Source: Litorimonas sp963972195
GTDB taxonomy: Bacteria > Pseudomonadota > Alphaproteobacteria > Caulobacterales > Maricaulaceae
Direction: 5' to 3'
Length of the DNA: 64,000 bases
NCBI GenBank assembly: GCA_963972195.1
Contig: CAXATH010000004.1
Span: forward strand, 186,001 to 250,000
Shown: in pieces, positions 42,384 to 50,543 of the stretch
How the letters are laid out: each line of letters opens with the position of its first letter
Position numbering within the stretch: the first letter of the stretch is position 1
Translations under genes and position numbers: made by a program
Notes under the pieces: model-generated
What the model was told of the DNA's origin: nothing
The model's input: only the letters and a program-made list of their open reading frames with translations
Database searches by the model: none

Positions 42384-43688
42384 CTAAAGTATGAATTTAG
42401 ACAAGTCTTGGTCGGCCGCCAATTTGCCGACATGTTCGCGCACATAGTCCGCATCAATTTTTACGGTTTCCCCGTTTTTGTCGGTCGCCGTAAAACTAAC
42501 CTCGTCCAATAGGCGCTCCATGACTGTGTGAAGTCTTCTGGCGCCGATATTCTCCACATTGGCGTTAACCTCCGCCGAAATTTTAGCAATTTCGTCGATC
42601 CCGTCTTCAGTAAAGTCCAATTCAACATTTTCGGTCTTCATCAGCGCTTTATATTGCTTAATCAGGCTGGCTTCCGGCTCGGTGAGAATACGCACGAAAT
42701 CTTCTTCCGTCAGCGCGCGAAGTTCAACCCGAATGGGGAGCCGCCCCTGAAGCTCAGGCAAAAGGTCAGATGGCTTCGCTACATGAAACGCGCCGCTGGC
42801 GATAAACAGGATATGGTCGGTTTTGACAGGGCCATATTTAGTCGAAACTGTGGTGCCTTCAATCAATGGCAAAAGGTCGCGCTGTACGCCTTCACGGGAT
42901 ACGTCCCCGCCGCGCGCGTCAGATCGCGCTGTAATTTTATCGATCTCGTCGAGAAAAACGATCCCGTCCTGCTCAGTGAGTTCGACGGCTTCGCGTTTTA
43001 TAGAATCTTCATCCAGCAATTTATCTGCTTCTTCAGATAAGAGAGGCCCATGCGCGTCTCCAATACGGAGTTTGACCGTTTTGGTGCGCCCGCCTTTATT
43101 AAACAACGCGCCCAAATCCATCATGCCCATAGAGGCGCCCGTTTGCCCAGGGATATCAAATCCCTGAAAAGGGGAGCCCGTATCGGTTAATTCCAGCTCG
43201 ACCTCTTTGTCATCTAGCTCTCCAGATGTGAGTTTCTGCCGGAACTTCTCACGAGTGGCCTCACCGGCATTTTCGCCGACAAGCGCGTCGACAATGCGGC
43301 TTTCGGCGGCTTTTTCCGCTTGCGCTTTAACCTGACCCCGTTTTTGATCCCGCAAAAGCGTAATCGCCGATTCCACCAAATCGCGGATAATTTGCTCTAC
43401 GTCGCGGCCAACATAGCCGACCTCGGTAAACTTGGTGGCTTCGATTTTGATGAAAGGTGCTTGAGCGAGCTTCGCCAACCGTCGGGAAATTTCTGTTTTA
43501 CCCACGCCTGTGGGGCCAATCATTAGAATGTTCTTGGGCGTAATCTCAGGGCGGAGGTTACTATCGACTTGCTTACGGCGCCACCGATTGCGAAGGGCAA
43601 TCGCCACGGCGCGTTTGGCGTCTTTCTGTGCCACGATGTGGCGGTCCAGTTCGGAAACAATTTCGCGGGGGGTAAAGCTATCTGTCAT
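42384..43688 (-). CDS. hslU: ATP-dependent protease ATPase subunit HslU
   Basis: AAA+ unfoldase that feeds the HslV peptidase. 434 residues: MTDSFTPREIVSELDRHIVAQ at the N-terminus, Walker A GPTGVGKTE (about 58), the I domain (about 110-240), Walker B GIVFLDEIDKI, and the conserved C-terminal HVGKLAADQDLSKFIL that docks into HslV. Preceded by hslV on the same strand with a 106-bp gap. Confidence 0.98.
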   Translation of the reverse strand: MTDSFTPREIVSELDRHIVAQKDAKRAVAIALRNRWRRKQVDSNLRPEITPKNILMIGPTGVGKTEISRRLAKLAQAPFIKIEATKFTEVGYVGRDVEQIIRDLVESAITLLRDQKRGQVKAQAEKAAESRIVDALVGENAGEATREKFRQKLTSGELDDKEVELELTDTGSPFQGFDIPGQTGASMGMMDLGALFNKGGRTKTVKLRIGDAHGPLLSEEADKLLDEDSIKREAVELTEQDGIVFLDEIDKITARSDARGGDVSREGVQRDLLPLIEGTTVSTKYGPVKTDHILFIASGAFHVAKPSDLLPELQGRLPIRVELRALTEEDFVRILTEPEASLIKQYKALMKTENVELDFTEDGIDEIAKISAEVNANVENIGARRLHTVMERLLDEVSFTATDKNGETVKIDADYVREHVGKLAADQDLSKFIL

Positions 43689-43794
43689 GTGTTTAAAGTG
43701 GGGGCCTAGTTTTTGAATTCAAGGCTTTTAAGACGGCGCAATCCATTTAGAAGCCTTGATGATTGAACGAAATTTGTTTGTAAAAATCTAGTTG

Positions 43795-44376
43795 CTATTC
43801 TTCCGAATCAAGACTTTCCAATGTCAGATTATTATTAGTGTAAATGCAAATTTTATCGGCGATGGCCATGGCTTTGCGCGCGAGTGTTTCGGCGTCTTTT
43901 TCATAATCATTCATGGCCAGCGCCGCTGAGAGAGCAAAATTCCCGCCGGACCCGATCGCGGTGATCCCGCCGTCAGGCTGCACAACATCGCCGTTTCCGG
44001 TCAGAACGAAAGTCTCCGATTTATCCGCGACGATCAACATGGCCTGTAATTGCCTGAGATATTTATCCGTCCGCCAGTCTTTAGCCAGTTCGACACAGGC
44101 GCGGGCGAGCTGTGTCGGATATTGCTCGACCTTGGTTTCTAGGCGCTCAAGCAGCGCAAACGCGTCGGCTGTTGCGCCGGCGAAACCGGTGAGGATTTTG
44201 CCTCCGGCCAAAGTGCGCACTTTTCTTGCGCTCGCTTTCATTACGGTGTTTCCAGCGCTCACCTGACCATCCCCGACAATAACGACCTTCCCGTTTTTGC
44301 GCACAGAAAGAATTGTCGTCCCCCGCCATTGAGAGGCGTCGGCATAATCATACGGGGAAGGTTGGGGGTGTGTCAT
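43795..44376 (-). CDS. hslV: ATP-dependent protease peptidase subunit HslV
   Basis: Proteasome-like threonine peptidase. 193 residues. The catalytic Thr of TTILSVRKNGKVVIVGDGQV lies at about residue 20, so a short propeptide (PSPYDYADASQWRG) must be removed, as in other alphaproteobacterial HslV; E. coli HslV lacks it. The remaining segments GFAGATADAFALLERLE and GNGDVVQPDGGITAIGSGG are normal. Forms the hslV-hslU pair. Confidence 0.97.
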   Translation of the reverse strand: MTHPQPSPYDYADASQWRGTTILSVRKNGKVVIVGDGQVSAGNTVMKASARKVRTLAGGKILTGFAGATADAFALLERLETKVEQYPTQLARACVELAKDWRTDKYLRQLQAMLIVADKSETFVLTGNGDVVQPDGGITAIGSGGNFALSAALAMNDYEKDAETLARKAMAIADKICIYTNNNLTLESLDSEE

Positions 44377-44453
44377 AAGGCGTCCTTTTTCTCACTCTTC
44401 CCACAAATGGGAAGCAAGAGGTAGAACGTCAAGCCAAGGGGAGGCCAGCTAGG

Positions 44454-45374
44454 CTAGCGTCCCCATCTGGCGACATGTCCGCGTCCGTCCACATGCACAA
44501 AAGGCCCATGCACGGCGTTGGCTTTATAAGACCCTATTCCGCCCGGCTGAACTTCTTCGCTTCGGGCAAATAACTTCGCGGCGTAATCATACAGATAATT
44601 TGCGTCCGTTTTGTCTACAGTCCCATCGCCGTTAATGTCATCCATATTGCCGTCGCGCGGTTTGACATCAATATAAATATCGGCGGCGTCGCCATACATG
44701 TGGCGTGACAGTTTAGCAGACCCAATAGCGGTGTTATAAAAAGGCGTCCGGAACCCGCTCATGACAAAAAACGTCTGGGCGTCCGTGATGTTTTCTTTCA
44801 CTAAGCTATCGCGCAGCGTTTCCAGTCGTTTCAGATTGGATTGCGTGACCAAAACATATTTCGGCCAGGCATCCGGTTGTTGCTTGCAAAGGAATTGACC
44901 CAGTTTGAAATGCGGCGCGACTTCAATATCTTTGTCGCTCTCATTGTCGAGGCGAATGAAGCCCCGGGGAGGGTTCTTGGGGTATTCTCCAATACGGTAG
45001 CCGTTTAGATACCCCTTGGAGTCTATTTCGCTGAGGGGCTCAAGCGTGAAAACGCTGACCTTGCTCAGCCGAGAGCCATCCGGTTTCTTGACGGTTAAAA
45101 CTTGTGAACCCGCTTTGTTCAAGACACGCGTATCCACTGTGACAGGCGTCCCGTCCAGATCGGCGGTAAATCCTGTTGGGAGGGTTAATCCCAGTTTCTC
45201 TCCAGGCAGGCGGGTCGTATGCCACGTGGAATAAGGAATGGGTTCCTTATCCAGCATGGGGCTTTGTTTGGCGACCATACTGGCCTGAGCTTGCGCAAAG
45301 GGCAGTTGAGCGAAGGGAGAAAAAAACAACGCCCCGAAAATGGGCGCTGCAAATAACAAATTTCTCAATGACAT
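44454..45374 (-). CDS. DUF882 / M15-type peptidase with dockerin-like calcium loop
   Basis: From ATG 45374 this 306-residue exported protein has a signal peptide (residues 1-25) and a C-terminal DUF882 domain of the M15 D,D-carboxypeptidase fold (MSGFRTPFYNTAI, RHMYGDAADIYID, VHGPFVHVDGRGH with metal-ligand His and Asp). Between the catalytic parts is an EF-hand-like segment DDINGDGTVDKTDANYLYDY, matching a dockerin-type repeat (DxNxDGxxxxxD). The enzyme probably trims peptidoglycan peptides. It follows the L,D-transpeptidase gene by 7 bp and the two are surely cotranscribed. Confidence 0.85.
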   Translation of the reverse strand: MSLRNLLFAAPIFGALFFSPFAQLPFAQAQASMVAKQSPMLDKEPIPYSTWHTTRLPGEKLGLTLPTGFTADLDGTPVTVDTRVLNKAGSQVLTVKKPDGSRLSKVSVFTLEPLSEIDSKGYLNGYRIGEYPKNPPRGFIRLDNESDKDIEVAPHFKLGQFLCKQQPDAWPKYVLVTQSNLKRLETLRDSLVKENITDAQTFFVMSGFRTPFYNTAIGSAKLSRHMYGDAADIYIDVKPRDGNMDDINGDGTVDKTDANYLYDYAAKLFARSEEVQPGGIGSYKANAVHGPFVHVDGRGHVARWGR

Positions 45375-45381
45375 ATAAGTC

Positions 45382-47280
45382 CTATGGCAGGGCGCTGACA
45401 CTCCTTTGTGCCGCAGCGGTTTGCTTTACATTATCCTCATCATCGTCAAATTCAACGATGGCGTCGTCGTCATACCGAGGATATTCATCTTCAACAAATG
45501 AAGGATCAGCAAGCTTTCTGTAAATGTCACGGTGAAAGGTCGGAACGCCGTCTTCCGTGGCAGTCACGCCGACATAGGTAATATGCACCGGAATCTGCTC
45601 ATCCACATTGAAATGTTTGCGTTGGCGCGATTGCAAGGTGTCGTTAAATTCCTTGGTGTCCACGCCGCTGTCATGGTCCGTAATCCAATTTGCCATCGCA
45701 ACAGGGTCGTCCAAGCGTATACAGCCCGAACTGAAGGCCCGAACCTCGCGTTTGAAAAGGTGTTTATCCGGGGTGGAGTGCAAATATATCGAATTTTGGT
45801 TCGGGAAAATGATCTTCAGCTCGCCCAAAGCATTATGCGGACCGGGTGATTGAACCATTTGGATCTTGCTCGCAATCCCGGGTTCATTCCAGTCAACATT
45901 ATAGGCGCTGACTTCCTGGCCGGTCGCACGATCATAAATATTATATTTGTGCGCCGCGGCGTATCCGGGATCCGCTCTCAATTTGTGAAGCTTCTGACGT
46001 TTAAATAGGCTGATCGGCAAAAACCATTTCGGGTTAGCCACAATATATTCGACTTGGTCAGAAAAATCAGGCGTCGGAGTATTGGCTTTGCCAACGACAG
46101 TTTTCATGGCAATCTCTTTTTTACCATCATTCCATCCTTCGGCCATAAACGAGGGAATATTGACCCAGATATAACGGTCACCGGACTGCTGATTGAAGGC
46201 GTCCAGATGTCTCCAGTAATTCATTGCCTCTTTGATTTTTTCTATTTTAGAGTCGGGACTTTCGTTCATGGCCTCTAAAGTCGCCGGACCGACAACGCCG
46301 TCCGCATTCATCGTATTTGCAGTTTGGTAAGCTTTCACGGCCTCTTGTAAGTCTTCATCATAAACGATGTCTTCTTCGGCTTCGGCGACTTTCGGAAGCA
46401 ATGAAAAATAATCCCGATAGGGAAGGTAACCTTCTGCTCGCAAGCGTTCGCGCAGGGCTGGAACGCGGTCATCTTCATCGCCCGGTTCAATCATTTCGCC
46501 ATCTGTCGGAATGGATAGCCAACCACTCAGGGCAACATCTTTCTTGTAATTCTCTAAAGCTTTACGAAGGTTTTTATATTGAGGCGCTGTAGAGGTAAAA
46601 CTTTCCATCTCGTCAATCGGATCGCTATTGGCGGCCTCTCGCAGGGACGTGACCAGTTCGGAACGGACCGGAGAGTCTTCCAGGGATTCTACGCCTTCAC
46701 CTTCGTCCAATAGCCCGCCGGAAATTTGAGCCGTTAACTTCAGCCAAAGTGCTGTCAGAGCGATTTCGGCGCTGGCACGCGCGTCTGGATCTTTTTTCTC
46801 AAACCGTTGTTCGATTAAACCTTGAAGTTCTTGCCTATCCAGCGAGGCCTCTAAGCCGTGGCTCTCAAAAATTTCCGGAATATCATAGAGTTTTTCGGCA
46901 GCGTTTAACTTCCAGAGTGGTTTATAAATAGATTGGGCATAGGCCTGCCGGGCGGCCGCGATGGCGCTCGGGGATATTTTCCCGCTAAGGCTTTCTGTGA
47001 AAGTTTCGCTTTCAATTTGAGCCTGTAAGTCACTGGAAAAATCAACGGTTTCCTTTTGGCCAATTAGACTGGAAATAATATCTAGAGGACCGTAACTTAG
47101 AGCCAATGACGGAGCGGCGTAGGTCGGAGTCGTCGTCAGGGGGGCGGTTGCTTTAATGGGCCCGACGCTCGGCGCTGCAGAAGATAGCGTCGCGGAGGCG
47201 ATAAAAGACAGCGCCAAAGTAGCGGTGAACCCGCCAGCCATTAGTTTGGATTTAAATTTTTTATTATTTGTAAGAGACAT
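45382..47280 (-). CDS. Periplasmic L,D-transpeptidase (YcbB/LdtD type)
   Basis: A 632-residue protein with an N-terminal export signal (residues about 10-35), a helical region, a peptidoglycan-binding domain (DLQEAVKAYQTANTMNADGVVGPATLEAMN, about 310-340) and a YkuD catalytic domain with YLHSTPDKHLF and the nucleophile motif SSGCIRLDDPVAMANW. It forms 3-3 crosslinks in peptidoglycan. The C-terminus is acidic (YDDDAIVEFDDDEDN). It is immediately upstream of the M15-like peptidase gene, suggesting a cell-wall remodelling pair. Confidence 0.92.
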   Translation of the reverse strand: MSLTNNKKFKSKLMAGGFTATLALSFIASATLSSAAPSVGPIKATAPLTTTPTYAAPSLALSYGPLDIISSLIGQKETVDFSSDLQAQIESETFTESLSGKISPSAIAAARQAYAQSIYKPLWKLNAAEKLYDIPEIFESHGLEASLDRQELQGLIEQRFEKKDPDARASAEIALTALWLKLTAQISGGLLDEGEGVESLEDSPVRSELVTSLREAANSDPIDEMESFTSTAPQYKNLRKALENYKKDVALSGWLSIPTDGEMIEPGDEDDRVPALRERLRAEGYLPYRDYFSLLPKVAEAEEDIVYDEDLQEAVKAYQTANTMNADGVVGPATLEAMNESPDSKIEKIKEAMNYWRHLDAFNQQSGDRYIWVNIPSFMAEGWNDGKKEIAMKTVVGKANTPTPDFSDQVEYIVANPKWFLPISLFKRQKLHKLRADPGYAAAHKYNIYDRATGQEVSAYNVDWNEPGIASKIQMVQSPGPHNALGELKIIFPNQNSIYLHSTPDKHLFKREVRAFSSGCIRLDDPVAMANWITDHDSGVDTKEFNDTLQSRQRKHFNVDEQIPVHITYVGVTATEDGVPTFHRDIYRKLADPSFVEDEYPRYDDDAIVEFDDDEDNVKQTAAAQRSVSALP

Positions 47281-47369
47281 ATCCCGTTTCCTGTTATTCG
47301 TTTAAACAACGGGAGACGGGCAAATAATGTTCCCTCGGGAACGGAAAAACAACGGCTTGGCGTTAACCT

Positions 47370-47549
47370 TTAGAGAGGGCGGGCTTCATCCAGCAATAAA
47401 ATAGGTACGCCCTCGCGGACCGGAAAGGCGAGTTTCCCGGATTTGCTAATGAGTTCTTTTTTATCTGAATCATAGCTGAGCGGACTGCCCGTTTTCGGGC
47501 AAATCAACACGCTGAGCATTTTTGGATCCATGGTCGCTGCATCAGTCAT
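47370..47549 (-). CDS. Trm112-family (YcaR-like) small protein
   Basis: From ATG 47549 the product is 59 residues with the Trm112 pattern DPKMLSVLICPKTGSPLSYD, LISKSGKLAFPVREGVPILL, of the UPF0434 family. Only one cysteine is present, so a classical zinc site is incomplete. The frame is open to 47627 but the added residues are inside the upstream gene's tail. Likely cotranscribed with the Lon-N-domain gene 34 bp upstream; possible helper of methyltransferases, unproven. Confidence 0.85.
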   Translation of the reverse strand: MTDAATMDPKMLSVLICPKTGSPLSYDSDKKELISKSGKLAFPVREGVPILLLDEARPL

Positions 47550-47583
47550 AAAAATTACCCGTCTTAGCCTTTCGGAATTTAAT

Positions 47584-48258
47584 TTATTGTGTCTGCGAAG
47601 GGTTAGAAGGACTGTCGCTTCCGGCATAAAGGTGCATTAAACCTATTAATAACCGACGTCTGTCATCCGTGCTGACAGACTCTATCAAAGACTGCTTATC
47701 TTCCGGCTGAAAGGGCGAAATCATAGCCGCCTGATTGACCAAAACCGGAAGGGGAATTTCCGATAATGCCTCCCAGTCCACCCGCACGCCAATTTTTTTG
47801 GCAAGCGTTTTCATGGCGACAGTCAAAGCCGACCGATCTGTTCGGCCGCTTTCTGACAAAGCTTCCGACGTCTGTTTCGCGGCGTGAATATCTGCGTCAT
47901 CCACAAAGGGCTCGTAATCGACCTTGGCTTGACGATAGGGACTGGTGGTCTCCATTTCTTCAGTTACTTTAAAGCGCTTCAACCCTTTCAGGACAATCAA
48001 ATACCGTCCGTCTTCCGTTTCTGAAAACTGAATTATACGTCCCAAGCCGCCGACTGACACCAGTCCTGATTTGCGGCTTTGAACCATACCGATTAGGCGG
48101 TCTGATTTAAGGGCGTCGTCCACCATATTCAAATAGCGCGGCTCAAAAATATTTAACGGCAGATCACAAGCGGGCAAAAGAACCGTCCCGTTTAACGGAA
48201 AGAGAGGAATAACCTCCGGGGAGGTTCGCCGCGCCAGGGCTTTATAGTGGGTACTCAT
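47584..48258 (-). CDS. LON substrate-binding domain protein
   Basis: A 224-residue protein made of the Lon N-terminal domain only: VIPLFPLNGTVLLPACDLPLNIFEPRYLNMVDDAL, GLVSVGGLGRIIQFSETEDGRYLIVLKGLKRF. No ATPase or protease domain follows. Stand-alone versions are common in alphaproteobacteria, often next to a Trm112-like protein and a thioredoxin-TPR protein, as here. Role likely substrate recognition or scaffolding. Confidence 0.92.
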   Translation of the reverse strand: MSTHYKALARRTSPEVIPLFPLNGTVLLPACDLPLNIFEPRYLNMVDDALKSDRLIGMVQSRKSGLVSVGGLGRIIQFSETEDGRYLIVLKGLKRFKVTEEMETTSPYRQAKVDYEPFVDDADIHAAKQTSEALSESGRTDRSALTVAMKTLAKKIGVRVDWEALSEIPLPVLVNQAAMISPFQPEDKQSLIESVSTDDRRRLLIGLMHLYAGSDSPSNPSQTQ

Positions 48259-48265
48259 CTAGTCT

Positions 48266-49213
48266 TTACGCGAACAAGATAGAAGAAAGCTCGCGCCGGC
48301 CATTTATAGAAACTTCCGATTGCGGGCCTTCTGCTTCAAAAACAGTCAGAAGAAAAAGCCGCGCCGCCTCATTATTGTAAGCTCGGTTTTTTCGAACGGA
48401 ATAGAGCAGGTGTTCAACGGCTTTTTCATTACGCCCGGTCGAGGCAAGCGCCTTGGCCAGTTCCAGGCGCGCATCGAGATCATCGGGATTGTCTTCGACT
48501 TTTTGGGTTAGCTCTTCGGCTGGGTCTTCTTCATCAGGGGCGGGCGCTTGATCTTCAAGCGCGATTTTTGACCGCACCGCCGCAATTTCGGGATGGTCCG
48601 TAATAGAGTCCGGCGATTGCTGGATAAGCGAAACGGCTTCTTGCTCGTTTCCGGTGTCCAAATAAATACGCGCCAGCCCGGCCCGAGCTTCTGCATTGTT
48701 TTCGTCGAGGCTTAACGCTTGAGCAAAATCCTGCGCGGCGCCCCCGGCGTCCCCGGCGGCGAGACTATCTTTGGCCCGGTCTACGAGTAGCCCGGCTTCC
48801 TCCGATGGGTCAGAGTCGCCTGATAGGCGGTCAATGAATTTCTGAAGCTCGGATTCAGGCTGCCCGCCCATAAAGCCGTCCACGGGTTTGCCGTCCTTGA
48901 AGGCATAAACGGCCGGAATGCTGCGGACGCCGAGCTGTCCGGCCACGCCGGGATTTTCGTCTATGTTAATCTTGACCATTTTAACCTTGCCGCGCGCGCC
49001 TTTGACTGCGCGCTCGAGCATGGGCATAAGCTGTTTACAGGGGCCGCACCACGGCGCCCAGAAGTCCACAACGACCGGCGTTTCTTTAGACACTTCGACA
49101 ACGTCGGCCATGAAAGCCATATCGCTGGAATCCTTTATAAGATCAGCGGCGCTCGGGCCTTGCGTTGGGTCGGGGTCAGAAGGGTTCATAATTATATCTG
49201 TCATGCGTCTCAT
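48266..49213 (-). CDS. Thioredoxin-TPR co-chaperone (CnoX/YbbN-like)
   Basis: A 315-residue protein: thioredoxin domain (residues about 30-135; active site WAPWCGPCKQLMP, cis-Pro in VRSIPAVYAFKDG) followed by TPR-like helices (GDAGGAAQDFAQALSLDENNAEARAGLARIYL and DLDARLELAKALASTGRNEKAVEHLLYSV). CnoX-type proteins hand oxidised clients to GroEL/DnaK. Possible starts are ATG 49213, 49204 or 49189; a Shine-Dalgarno AAGGAT favours 49213. It lies upstream of the Lon-N gene (7-bp gap). Confidence 0.92.
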   Translation of the reverse strand: MRRMTDIIMNPSDPDPTQGPSAADLIKDSSDMAFMADVVEVSKETPVVVDFWAPWCGPCKQLMPMLERAVKGARGKVKMVKINIDENPGVAGQLGVRSIPAVYAFKDGKPVDGFMGGQPESELQKFIDRLSGDSDPSEEAGLLVDRAKDSLAAGDAGGAAQDFAQALSLDENNAEARAGLARIYLDTGNEQEAVSLIQQSPDSITDHPEIAAVRSKIALEDQAPAPDEEDPAEELTQKVEDNPDDLDARLELAKALASTGRNEKAVEHLLYSVRKNRAYNNEAARLFLLTVFEAEGPQSEVSINGRRELSSILFA

Positions 49214-49290
49214 ATGGGCGGCTTATCCTTGAGCTTCAAGGCATAAGCCGGATTCAAATTCTCTTGTCGAAAACGATATAAAGACCCAGC

Positions 49291-49812
49291 CTAACTTTGA
49301 GCCAGTTCGGCAAAATCAATAATTGTCGGACGATGATCGGCGGCTTCGCAAAAACGCAGAACATCTCCGCTAGAAATCGCCGTACTCGCCGTATTGCGCA
49401 TCGGGTGAAACCAAACCCGGTCTTGGCCGAACAAGGCTTTGTCGAGGACGAGGCGCACCTGCCCTCTACTGTCATTTAGGACCGAAAACAGCGTTACAGA
49501 TCCGGGCCGCACGCTGAGATTTTCCCATAATGCATCTTCGGGACCAAACGACAGGCGTTTCGTCTCTAAGATCTTGTGCAGTTTGTTGAGGCGTACGGTG
49601 GTGCCTGCCAGAGCGCAGAGTAAAACGAGCTGCCCGGCCTTATCTTTTAGAAAAAGATTCTTGGTATGGCCGCCCGGCAGACCGGCTTTTAAGTCTTTCC
49701 CGTCTTCGACCGTGAAAATAGGCGGGTGCTCTCGCGTTTCATGGGAAATACCTTGCGCATTCAGCAAGCTATACAGGGCAGATTCATTTAGAGGGGGCAT
49801 AGTCGAGGTCAT
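49291..49812 (-). CDS. ProXp-ala-like prolyl-tRNA editing protein (YbaK family)
   Basis: A 173-residue free-standing editing domain that deacylates mischarged tRNA. Hallmarks: PPIFTVEDGKDLKAGLPGGHTKNLFLKDK with the catalytic Lys region, LNKLHKILETKRLSF, PGSVTLFSVLND and VWFHPMRNTASTAISSGDVLRF. The GGHTKNLFL pattern favours the PrdX/ProXp-ala subfamily. It is followed on the opposite strand by tRNA-Gly. Confidence 0.9.
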   Translation of the reverse strand: MTSTMPPLNESALYSLLNAQGISHETREHPPIFTVEDGKDLKAGLPGGHTKNLFLKDKAGQLVLLCALAGTTVRLNKLHKILETKRLSFGPEDALWENLSVRPGSVTLFSVLNDSRGQVRLVLDKALFGQDRVWFHPMRNTASTAISSGDVLRFCEAADHRPTIIDFAELAQS

Positions 49813-49870
49813 AAAACATCGATAACGCGGGGCTCATGTCATATCGAGTGAAAAAACTGCATCAAACCGC

Positions 49871-49898
49871 TTGAAAAGGATATGAAAGGCGGTATATA
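49871..49898 (+). promoter_or_regulatory. Promoter of tRNA-Gly
   Basis: TTGAAA (49871-49876), 16-nt spacer, TATATA (49893-49898), followed by a GC-rich GCGC discriminator as is usual for stable RNA genes. Predicted start about 49905. Confidence 0.6.
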
Positions 49899-49950
49899 GC
49901 GCACCTTCTGCCGCACAGGAGCTTCCGGGCTTCTGATACGCAAAATATGA

Positions 49951-50025
49951 GCGGGCGTAGCTCAGTGGTAGAGCATCACCTTGCCAAGGTGAGGGTCGAG
50001 GGTTCGAATCTCTTCGCCCGCTCCA
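49951..50025 (+). tRNA. tRNA-Gly (anticodon GCC)
   Basis: Full cloverleaf: acceptor GCGGGCG (49951-49957) with CGCCCGC (50015-50021), D arm GCTC/GAGC, anticodon stem TCACC/GGTGA with loop TTGCCAA (anticodon GCC at 49983-49985), T arm with TTCGAAT loop, discriminator T and encoded CCA to 50025. Confidence 0.97.
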
Positions 50026-50274
50026 TTTTTTCCCAGGTTTCATCTCGCTGCCTTGTCAAAGCGTTCCTCGTTCTGTCAAATAGAACGCGCCGTAAGGTCT
50101 CTCGTCCGCTGTTCGGAAATAGGTAAACGCGCCGTTAACCTTGTTTGGGTTTCCGTTCAAACTTAGTTCATTCTCTTTTCCATATACAGATTCCCGCAAA
50201 GGTAGAGTTTTGCCAGTGAGTGAGGCCAGCTACCCGACGCGGGTAATCCTATAAGTTTAATTGAAAGCGACAAA

Positions 50275-50502
50275 ATGAAGAACGATGTGCTTCACTCAAG
50301 GCTAAATTCGGCAGGTCCAAGTAGAGAAAGGTTCGAAAATGACAACCTGCTTGAAACGCCCCCCACCGGCTTGGCTCAAAAAACCGACGAGGAGTTTCAC
50401 AGACTATCAGCCCGCCTAAACCTGGAGCTCCATCTGATGATGAACGCAATGTTGCTCTATGAAAAAATTATCAAATCTGAAACATCAACTCCATATAAAT
50501 AG
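50275..50502 (+). CDS. Small hypothetical protein of signalling cluster
   Basis: A 75-residue acidic-to-neutral protein with a predicted helical C-terminal half (EEFHRLSARLNLELHLMMNAMLLYEK). No known domain. There is no clear Shine-Dalgarno. It lies 41 bp before the PAS kinase gene and could be a small regulator of it or just an orphan frame; the 249 bp before it (50026-50274) hold no other gene. Confidence 0.45.
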   Translation: MKNDVLHSRLNSAGPSRERFENDNLLETPPTGLAQKTDEEFHRLSARLNLELHLMMNAMLLYEKIIKSETSTPYK

Positions 50503-50543
50503 ATAACTCGCCGCAATTTTAACTGGCTGCCAGAAAGTCCGCT

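Noticed and set aside
42528..43040. 170-codon plus-strand frame inside hslU
   Set aside because: Entirely antisense to the well-supported hslU; no family pattern.
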